This document shows, in pieces, positions 28,934 through 35,021 of a stretch of DNA of 35,021 bases. Position 1 is the first letter of the stretch; each line of letters opens with the position of its first letter. Source of the stretch: Candidatus Gottesmanbacteria bacterium (GTDB lineage: Bacteria > Patescibacteriota > Microgenomatia > UBA10105 > UBA927); the NCBI GenBank assembly GCA_016214885.1, contig JACRMP010000001.1, positions 1 through 35,021 on the forward strand, in the 5' to 3' direction. A program made the translations under genes and the position numbers. The notes beneath the pieces are model-generated. The model ran no database searches, was not told the DNA's origin, and saw only the letters and a list, made by a program, of their open reading frames with translations.

Positions 28934-31858
28934 CTATAGTACCTTTTTGAGGAATTGACCGGTATACGATAATTGGTTTTTGGCTATATCAGAAGGCGTT
29001 CCCTCACTGATTATTTCTCCACCCTTGCTCCCCCCCTCGGGGCCAAGATCAATCACCCAGTCAGCGCTTTTTATCACATCAAGGTTATGTTCAATAACAA
29101 CAACGGTATTTCCAAGTGCTACCAGCCGGTGCAATACGGCAAGAAGTTTTTCCAAATCGGCAAAATGGAGTCCTGTCGTAGGCTCATCCAGAATATACAG
29201 TGTCCGGCCAGTGCTTCTGCGTGAAAGTTCGCTGGCTAACTTCACCCGCTGAGCCTCACCGCCCGATAAGGTGGTGGCAGGTTGCCCAAGGTGCATGTAG
29301 GACAAACCCACATCGGCAATAGTGGTGAGTTTGCTTAATATCTGGGGGTGCGCATGAAAAAACTCTATGCCCTCGGTGATGCTCAGGTTAAGCACTTCTG
29401 CTATGGATTTGCCCCGGTACGTTACCTCGAGTGTTTCGTTGTTATACCGTTTGCCACCGCACACCTCGCAGGTAACATATACATCAGCCATAAACTGCAT
29501 TTCAATTTTCCGCTGCCCCTCTCCTTCACAGACTTCACACCTTCCTCCTTTGACGTTAAAGGAAAATCTGCCGCTTTTGTAGCCGCGGATGCGTGATTCG
29601 GAAAGGTTGGCATAAAGATCGCGGACAAAGCTAAAAATCCCGGTGTAAGTTGCCGGATTACTCCGTGGTGTTCTGCCGATTGGCGACTGGTCTATGAGTA
29701 CCACTTTATCTATTTCTTCTGCACCGGTAAGCGCCTCATGAACTCCTGGGCGGTCTTTGGAAAACGGATTGTAGTGCCGCATAAGTGCCGGATAAAAAGT
29801 TTCTACAATCAGGGATGATTTACCGCTACCCGATACTCCTGTAACACAGACAAATTTTCCGAGCGGTATGGTAAGGTCGACGTTCTTTAAATTATTGTGG
29901 GATACCCCTTTTAGCTTTATTGCACGCGGCGTGAGGCTTAGGGGCGGGGTTTTAGGCACTTTAATAGTTTTGGCGCCGGATAAATATTTACCGGTAACTG
30001 ATTTTGCCGATGCCCTGATTTGATCAAGAGTTCCTTTGGCTACTACTGATCCGCCGAATTTTCCGGCTCCGGGACCGAAGTCGACAATATAATCACCGGC
30101 CTCGATCATCTCGCGATCGTGTTCAACAACAATAACGGAGTTGCCCAGGTCTCTTAAAGCTACTAAAGTCTTTATCAGGCGATGGTTGTCCCGCGGATGC
30201 AGACCAATGGATGGTTCATCTAATACATACAAAACTCCGGTAAGTCCAGAACCGATCTGGGAAGCAAGCCTGATACGCTGTGCCTCTCCTCCTGCCAGAC
30301 TGGTAGCACCACGGGACAGTGACAGATACTCCAGTCCCACACTAAGGAGAAAACCTAAACGTGCTAATACCTCTTTAAGGATCGGCCCTGCTATACGGAC
30401 TTCTGTTTGTGAAAGCACGTTGGCAGTTGGATCCGCAAGTTTTTCCGCCCAGGCGTGGGCGTCAGTTATACTCATATCAGTTACCGAACTGATAGGCAGC
30501 TTGCCTATGGTTATCGTGAGGCTTTCTTTTTTAAGACGCTTGCCGTTGCAGGACGAACAAATTTCGGTGCGCATATACTTTTCAATTTCTGCCCGCATAA
30601 AATCAGACTCGGATTCTTTGTGCCGGCGCAGGAGTTCGGGAATAAAGCCTGCGTACGTTTCATTGATAGCGGTTTCTTCTCCGAACCTGTTTTTGCCTTT
30701 GACGTGATGGATTTCATCGCCGGTGCCGTAGAGAAGAACCTCACGCTGCTTTTTGGTTAAAAGCTTCATGGGTGCTCGGGGGTTTATCCCGTATTTTTCA
30801 GCTACTGCCGTCACCACACGTGCGTACCAAGTGTCGTGGAAAAAAGTTTTTGCAAAGGGTAATACCCCTCCTTCAGTAATGGAAAGCTCCGGGTTAATAA
30901 CAAGGTCGGGATCTACCGTAAGTATCGTGCCGATACCGGTGCATTCAGGACATGCACCATGGGGTGAGTTAAATGAAAATGACCGTGGCTCTATTTCCGG
31001 AAGCGATATGTTACAAATCGGACAGCTGAATTTTTCTGAAAATATATGGTCGTGGACGTCTTTCGGGGACTCCGGAAGACTGAAACTCTTATCTTTTATT
31101 TCCCCCGCAATAACGAGCCCTTCAGCGAGATTAAGCGACTGCTCGACTGCTTCGGTAAGTCTGGATCTGATACTGCTTATCATACCCGGCTTAAGACTCG
31201 GTTTATCGATGCTGAATCTGTCGATCACAACATCTATGGAGTGCTTATTTGTCTTTATAAGCGTTATGTCCGTGTCCAGATCCATAAACCTGCCGTCTAC
31301 GCGCACCATGCGGTAGCCTTTGGCAGACAGATTATCAAACATTCCGCTAAATTCACCTTTCCGGTCACGCACGGCTGGGGCAAGGATGACGATGCGATAG
31401 CTTTTGGTAGATCCGGATAAACCTGCTTCTGCCATGGCAAGGATGGCATTCACGATCTGGTCAGCAGACATTTTGGATATTTCCCGGCCGCAGTTGGGAC
31501 AATGCGGGTGCCCTACCCGGGCAAACAGCAGACGGAGGTAATCATATATTTCTGTGACCGTTCCCACGGTACTTCGGGGGTTATGAGAGGTAGACTTCTG
31601 GTCAATGGATATGGCGGGCGATAACCCTTCGATCGTATCTACGTCCGGTTTGTCCATGACGCCCAAAAACTGCCGGGCGTATGAGGAGAGGGACTCTACG
31701 TAACGGCGCTGCCCTTCGGCATAAATGGTGTCAAATGCCAGGCTGGATTTGCCGGAACCGGAAAGACCGGTAAACACGACAAGTTTATTCTTGGGTAGTT
31801 CCAAGTTGATACTTTTGAGATTATGCTGTCTTGCACCTTTAATTACAATATTTTCCAT
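28934..31858 (-). CDS. uvrA: excinuclease ABC subunit A
   Basis: UvrA is the ATP-dependent damage sensor of nucleotide excision repair. Numbered from the start used here it has a Walker A GLSGSGKS at 31-38, zinc modules (CPIC...CPEC and CEVC...CEVCGGKRYN), a first signature SRGATSLAGGEAQR and a second LSGGEAQR, and Walker B segments LDEPSIGLH and LDEPTTGLH. The first signature has Ala in place of the usual Ser (LAGGE for LSGGE). The track start (31948) is too early; MENIVIKGARQHNL at 31858 matches the conserved N-terminus, giving 974 residues. A TATAAT at 31979-31984 could drive it apart from uvrB. Confidence 0.95.
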   Translation of the reverse strand: MENIVIKGARQHNLKSINLELPKNKLVVFTGLSGSGKSSLAFDTIYAEGQRRYVESLSSYARQFLGVMDKPDVDTIEGLSPAISIDQKSTSHNPRSTVGTVTEIYDYLRLLFARVGHPHCPNCGREISKMSADQIVNAILAMAEAGLSGSTKSYRIVILAPAVRDRKGEFSGMFDNLSAKGYRMVRVDGRFMDLDTDITLIKTNKHSIDVVIDRFSIDKPSLKPGMISSIRSRLTEAVEQSLNLAEGLVIAGEIKDKSFSLPESPKDVHDHIFSEKFSCPICNISLPEIEPRSFSFNSPHGACPECTGIGTILTVDPDLVINPELSITEGGVLPFAKTFFHDTWYARVVTAVAEKYGINPRAPMKLLTKKQREVLLYGTGDEIHHVKGKNRFGEETAINETYAGFIPELLRRHKESESDFMRAEIEKYMRTEICSSCNGKRLKKESLTITIGKLPISSVTDMSITDAHAWAEKLADPTANVLSQTEVRIAGPILKEVLARLGFLLSVGLEYLSLSRGATSLAGGEAQRIRLASQIGSGLTGVLYVLDEPSIGLHPRDNHRLIKTLVALRDLGNSVIVVEHDREMIEAGDYIVDFGPGAGKFGGSVVAKGTLDQIRASAKSVTGKYLSGAKTIKVPKTPPLSLTPRAIKLKGVSHNNLKNVDLTIPLGKFVCVTGVSGSGKSSLIVETFYPALMRHYNPFSKDRPGVHEALTGAEEIDKVVLIDQSPIGRTPRSNPATYTGIFSFVRDLYANLSESRIRGYKSGRFSFNVKGGRCEVCEGEGQRKIEMQFMADVYVTCEVCGGKRYNNETLEVTYRGKSIAEVLNLSITEGIEFFHAHPQILSKLTTIADVGLSYMHLGQPATTLSGGEAQRVKLASELSRRSTGRTLYILDEPTTGLHFADLEKLLAVLHRLVALGNTVVVIEHNLDVIKSADWVIDLGPEGGSKGGEIISEGTPSDIAKNQLSYTGQFLKKVL

Positions 31859-31984
31859 ACATATGCCTGCCGTGCAGACACGCTCTTGCGACGCGAGGAC
31901 GTAGACCTCGGGAGCAAGTAAGTGCTCTGCTGCGGTTTTCCATAGCAAAAATGACCACCGATATCCCGTGGCACGGGCATTATA
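31859..31984 (-). promoter_or_regulatory. uvrA upstream region with -10 box and hairpins
   Basis: A perfect TATAAT (31979-31984) follows a GGAAA-GTAA-TTTCC palindrome at the end of uvrB; the -35 is weak. The leader of about 115 nt holds a CCCGT/ACGGG hairpin and a CTTGC...GCAAG structure with CGAGG/CCTCG inside (31881-31915). This last part contains CCTCGCGTCG, a word shared with the tRNA-associated palindromes. Confidence 0.45.
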
Positions 31985-31993
31985 ACACGGAAA

Positions 31994-34003
31994 TTACTTT
32001 CCCCCCTCCAGTACCGCTATAAGATCGCGGAACCGGGCAGCCGTCTCGAAATCGAGATCCCGGCTGGCTTTGCGCATCAATTTCGTATATACCGCAATTT
32101 TTTTCTGCCGGTCGTTGGGCGTCATGGCATCGATAGTTTCGGCCGGTAAATCAAGGGCTTCGTTTATATAAACTTCCTCTTCCTTCCTGACCATGCGCTC
32201 CCGGATGGGTTTGGAAATTGAGAGAGGGGTAATGTTATGTTCTTTATTAAAAGCAAGCTGGACTTTACGTCTCCGGGTTACTTCCGAGATAGCTGCTTTC
32301 ATGGATTTGGTCATCACATCGGCATACAGGATAGCTAAGCCGTTTACATGACGGGCAGCCCTTCCCATGGTTTGGATAAGACTTGTTCTACTGCGTAAAA
32401 ATCCTTCTTTATCCGCATCCAGTACCGCAACAAGTGATACTTCGGGCAAATCCAGCCCTTCACGGAGCAAATTGATACCCACCACCACGTCATATTTACC
32501 GCTTCTCAAATCAGCGAGTATGTCACTTCGTTCCAGCGTCAGGACATCGGCATGCAGATAATGCACCTTAACGCCACGGTCTTCCAGGAATTTGGCTAGG
32601 TCTTCTGCCATACGTTTGGTGAGAGTAGTAACCAATACCCTCTCGTGTTTGACTGCCCGTTTTTCGATTTCGGCAAGCAGGTTATCTATCTGCCCCTGGC
32701 TGGGGCGTACTTCAATTTCCGGGTCTACGAGCCCTGTAGGGCGGATAAGCTGCTCTGCTATGGCGGATTTTCCGCTCCTTGCCGTCACACGGTCAGTCTC
32801 CCAGGTATCCGGGGTAGCTGATACAAAAATAGTCCGGGGCATCCTGCGTTCAAATTCATCGAACCGAAGCGGACGGTTGTCTATGGCTGCAGGAAGCCGG
32901 AATCCATAATCGATAAGTGTCTGCTTCCGGCTCCTGTCTCCCTGGTACATTCCGCGTATTTGGGGAATAGTCATGTGCGATTCATCTACCATCAACAGCC
33001 AATCCTTGCCCGCTGCTTCCTTAAAGTAATCAAGCAATGAAAACGGTGCTTCCCCGGGCTTTCTCCCGTCGAAGTATCGGCTGTAGTTTTCGATACCGTT
33101 CACAAATCCTACCTCCTGGATCATTTCGAGATCGTAGGTTACCCGCTCCTGAATTCGTTGGGCTTCAATAAATTTACCTGCTTTTTTAAATTCAGCAACC
33201 CGTTCGTCCAGATCTTTCTGGATTTGGGCAAATACGGGTTTGTAGGTTTTGGGGTCGGTCATATAGTGTTTAGCGGGATAAATAACCAGTGCCGGCAGCA
33301 CTTCGAGCTTTTTGCCGGTCAGCGGGTCACGGCGATCTATGGAAACAACGCCGTGTTCACCCATGGTGATGCGGATGCCTAAATCTTCGTAGGCGGGAAA
33401 TATATCAATAGTCTCCCCGCGTACTCTGAAAGCGCCCCGGTGAAAGCCGTAATCATTCCGTTCATACTGGAGATCGATAAGCCGTTCCATAATACTTTCG
33501 CGGGTGACATTTACCCCCGGAGCGAGTTCTAAGACAAAATGGCCATACTCTTTGGGCGATCCGATGTTATATATACAGGAAACAGAGGCTACGACTATCG
33601 TATCCGGGCGCGTGAGCAGGTTGGTCGTGGCAGCCAGCCGGAGCTTGTCTATTTCCTCATTTATTTCCGTTTCCTTCTCTATATAGGTATTGGTAGAAGG
33701 GATGAATGCCTCCGGCTGATAATAGTCATAGTACGAGACAAAATATGAAACGGCATTGTCGGGGAAGTAGTCACGGAACTCCTGATACAGCTGTGCTGCT
33801 AGTGTTTTATTGTGCGAAATGATGAGTGTAGGCTTTTGGGTTTTCTCGATAACCTGTGCCATTGTATATGTTTTGCCACTACCGGTTACTCCCAGCAGTA
33901 TCTGTTCAGGTACATTTTTTTCAAGATTAGTTACAAGCGACGCTATTGCTTTTGGTTGGTCGCCGGTGGGCTTGTACGGAGAAACGAGTGTAAAAGGCTT
34001 CAT
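31994..34003 (-). CDS. uvrB: excinuclease ABC subunit B
   Basis: UvrB is the helicase-like damage verifier that receives DNA from UvrA and recruits UvrC. Walker A GVTGSGKT is at 38-45; the damage-probing beta-hairpin region YYDYYQPEAFIPSTNTYIEKE follows; helicase motifs include VDESHMTIPQ and MGRAARH. The C-terminal UvrB/UvrC coiled-coil segment (KLMRKASRDLDFETAARFRDLI) is intact, so contact with UvrC is possible. Length (669) is normal. It is divergent from lexA across 128 nt carrying repeated operator-like sequences. Confidence 0.96.
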   Translation of the reverse strand: MKPFTLVSPYKPTGDQPKAIASLVTNLEKNVPEQILLGVTGSGKTYTMAQVIEKTQKPTLIISHNKTLAAQLYQEFRDYFPDNAVSYFVSYYDYYQPEAFIPSTNTYIEKETEINEEIDKLRLAATTNLLTRPDTIVVASVSCIYNIGSPKEYGHFVLELAPGVNVTRESIMERLIDLQYERNDYGFHRGAFRVRGETIDIFPAYEDLGIRITMGEHGVVSIDRRDPLTGKKLEVLPALVIYPAKHYMTDPKTYKPVFAQIQKDLDERVAEFKKAGKFIEAQRIQERVTYDLEMIQEVGFVNGIENYSRYFDGRKPGEAPFSLLDYFKEAAGKDWLLMVDESHMTIPQIRGMYQGDRSRKQTLIDYGFRLPAAIDNRPLRFDEFERRMPRTIFVSATPDTWETDRVTARSGKSAIAEQLIRPTGLVDPEIEVRPSQGQIDNLLAEIEKRAVKHERVLVTTLTKRMAEDLAKFLEDRGVKVHYLHADVLTLERSDILADLRSGKYDVVVGINLLREGLDLPEVSLVAVLDADKEGFLRSRTSLIQTMGRAARHVNGLAILYADVMTKSMKAAISEVTRRRKVQLAFNKEHNITPLSISKPIRERMVRKEEEVYINEALDLPAETIDAMTPNDRQKKIAVYTKLMRKASRDLDFETAARFRDLIAVLEGGK

Positions 34004-34020
34004 AGTTCGGTTAGATTTCG
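34004..34020. promoter_or_regulatory. candidate LexA operator, copy 1 (uvrB side)
   Basis: AGTTCGGTTAGATTTCG begins 1 nt upstream of the uvrB start codon. It differs from copy 2 (34058-34074) at two of 17 positions. The location over the likely uvrB transcription start fits repression. Confidence 0.5.
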
Positions 34021-34052
34021 ATATTGATATAGATATACCCTATTTGTACGTA

Positions 34053-34083
34053 TTGACAGTTCGGTTAATTTTCGTAATACTAT
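34053..34083 (+). promoter_or_regulatory. lexA promoter with embedded operator, copy 2
   Basis: A consensus TTGACA (34053-34058) and TACTAT (34078-34083) are 19 nt apart, or TAATAC gives a 16-nt spacing. The repeat AGTTCGGTTAATTTTCG (34058-34074) fills the space between them, a classical repressor position. A third, weaker relative (AGTTTCGGTTCC) begins at 34099. On the opposite strand a TATATC box could serve uvrB. Confidence 0.55.
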
Positions 34084-34131
34084 GAATTATCGTAACACAG
34101 TTTCGGTTCCTGTAAATACCTTAAAAAAACT

Positions 34132-34755
34132 ATGCCAGCAATTCTTTACCCGAGAGAACGACAATTATTAGATTTTATCACGCAATTCATAGGGCGTTAT
34201 GGATACGCTCCTACTCTTAAGGAAATTGGAGAAGCACTAAACATTCATTCCCCCGCAACGGTACACGAACATGTCGACAGGCTTCGCCAAAAAGGATTTA
34301 TCCGCAAGCTGGATGGCACCGCCCGCGGTCTTGAAGTGGTTGCCGAAAATTACAAACCGGCAGGATCCAATGCAACTATGGATCTGCCCGTCCTTGGATT
34401 TATAGCTGCAGGAGCGCCGCTTGAACCCTATACCGATCCTAATTTTTATATATCAGTTGCTCCCAGCATGATCGCCTCGAGTCAGCCGCACTATGTACTG
34501 CAGGTTAAGGGTCAGTCCATGATTGATGATGGTATTTTCGACGGCGACTATGTAGTTATCCAGCACCAGCAGGATGCCAAAAACGGTGATATCGTGGTAG
34601 CACTTCTTCCCAATGGGTTAGCAACACTTAAGCGGATTTACTTTGAGAAGGACAAAATTAAACTTATGCCGAGCAATTCCACCATGTCGCCTATTTTTAC
34701 TACCCATGTCAAAATCCAGGGGCGCTGTGTGGGGCTTATCCGTAAATTTGTATAA
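34132..34755 (+). CDS. lexA: SOS repressor LexA
   Basis: LexA represses DNA-damage genes and inactivates itself by cleavage when RecA is activated. An N-terminal winged helix-turn-helix (about 1-70, with TLKEIGEALNIHSPATVHEHVDRL) is followed by the S24 peptidase domain: cleavage site Ala93-Gly94 in FIAAGAP, catalytic Ser129 in GQSMIDDG and Lys167 in ATLKRIY. Length (207) is normal. It is divergent from uvrB with repeated operator candidates between, which suggests that it regulates itself and the uvr string. No Shine-Dalgarno sequence is visible. Confidence 0.94.
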   Translation: MPAILYPRERQLLDFITQFIGRYGYAPTLKEIGEALNIHSPATVHEHVDRLRQKGFIRKLDGTARGLEVVAENYKPAGSNATMDLPVLGFIAAGAPLEPYTDPNFYISVAPSMIASSQPHYVLQVKGQSMIDDGIFDGDYVVIQHQQDAKNGDIVVALLPNGLATLKRIYFEKDKIKLMPSNSTMSPIFTTHVKIQGRCVGLIRKFV

Positions 34756-34768
34756 TCGTTACGGTTAG

Positions 34769-35021
34769 TTATTTATTAATTATCTTCTCCAGCTTCTTTG
34801 TGGCAATGCCGGGAACATCAGGATTCCGTTTATTTTGGATATATTCGTATATCATCGGAATAATAGAAAGCCCGATAATGGCAAATACGGCATAGTGGAA
34901 GTTCTCTTTGATAAACTCCATGTTGCCGAAAAAGTATCCTAAAAAGGTGAATAGTGTCACCCAAAGTACGCCGCCAAGTACATTGTAGAGAATAAACGTG
35001 GAGTAATGCATACTCCCCACG
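34769..35021 (-). CDS. DedA-family membrane protein, C-terminal part
   Basis: This is only the end of a gene whose start lies beyond the right edge; the ORF-track M at 35020 is an internal GTG (VGSMHYSTF). The visible 83 residues match the DedA/SNARE-associated family end: MHYSTFILYNVLGGVLWVTLFTFLGYFFGN, one further helix, then a hydrophilic tail. Family members are lipid-transport or scramblase-like membrane proteins. It converges with lexA. Confidence 0.8.
   Translation of the reverse strand, partial: VGSMHYSTFILYNVLGGVLWVTLFTFLGYFFGNMEFIKENFHYAVFAIIGLSIIPMIYEYIQNKRNPDVPGIATKKLEKIINK

Noticed and set aside
28973-31420. Many plus-strand ORFs over uvrA
   Set aside because: All are antisense shadows; uvrA is fully supported by its motifs.

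Overview
The window looks like a chromosomal segment of a Candidate Phyla Radiation (Patescibacteria) bacterium, most likely of the Microgenomates branch. Signs are pared-down versions of universal proteins (a trigger factor without its PPIase domain, a UvrC without its C-terminal HhH domain), a DUF5660-like protein, small lysozyme-like exoenzymes, an orphan CofE-like ligase, few convincing Shine-Dalgarno sites with several promoters that predict leaderless mRNAs, and TGA behaving as a stop. The lineage call is inference from gene content only.

Layout. 1-2.5 kb (minus): a Thr/Pro-rich surface protein running off the left edge, a sortase, and a collagen-like protein with a possible sorting signal. 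2.7-8.6 kb (minus): tRNA-Val, a DUF5660-like protein, trigger factor, two secreted/membrane hypotheticals, tRNA-Leu, two secreted lysozyme-like paralogues (one behind a long structured leader), a VIT-family transporter and tRNA-Lys/Arg/His. 8.7-13.7 kb (minus): a secreted glycosidase with a dockerin-like tail, a large unknown membrane protein, a DUF192 protein and a polyprenyl synthase, with tRNA-Arg and tRNA-Gly between. 13.7-20.7 kb: tRNA-Pro with a duplicated, interrupted 3' half; an operon led by tRNA-Leu(TAA) (AstE-like, MGMT, DHFR-like, CYTH-like, CofE-like); an RNA m5C methyltransferase; a GIY-YIG nuclease gene wedged into the 5' end of tRNA-Leu(CAG); flavodoxin; an ATP-grasp ligase. 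20.6-21.2 kb (plus): four tRNAs (Val, Phe, Gly, Gln), then an intrinsic terminator. 22-34 kb (minus): a long, tightly packed gene string uvrB, uvrA, transglutaminase, uvrC, a membrane protein, yvcK, secG, an oligopeptide-binding protein and DUF305. 34.1 kb: divergent lexA, then a DedA-family fragment.

The genes form three themes: an envelope/exoenzyme set (sortase, collagen-like and stalked surface proteins, lysozyme-like and GH enzymes, transglutaminase); an SOS-type excision repair module (lexA-uvrB-uvrA-uvrC), with repeated candidate operators between lexA and uvrB; and fifteen scattered tRNA genes.

The most unusual biology sits at the tRNA genes. (i) A short palindromic element, once carrying a GIY-YIG ORF and once without it, has split a duplicate of the tRNA-Leu 5' end at the junction after the seventh acceptor base; a related interrupted duplication lies at the 3' end of tRNA-Pro. 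(ii) Four tRNAs (Val-CAC, Lys-CTT, Gly-GCC, Gln-TTG) are each preceded by an 88-90 nt structured leader with compensatory base changes. (iii) Three tRNAs end within 1-5 nt of a protein start codon. No CRISPR array, rRNA or complete insertion sequence was seen.
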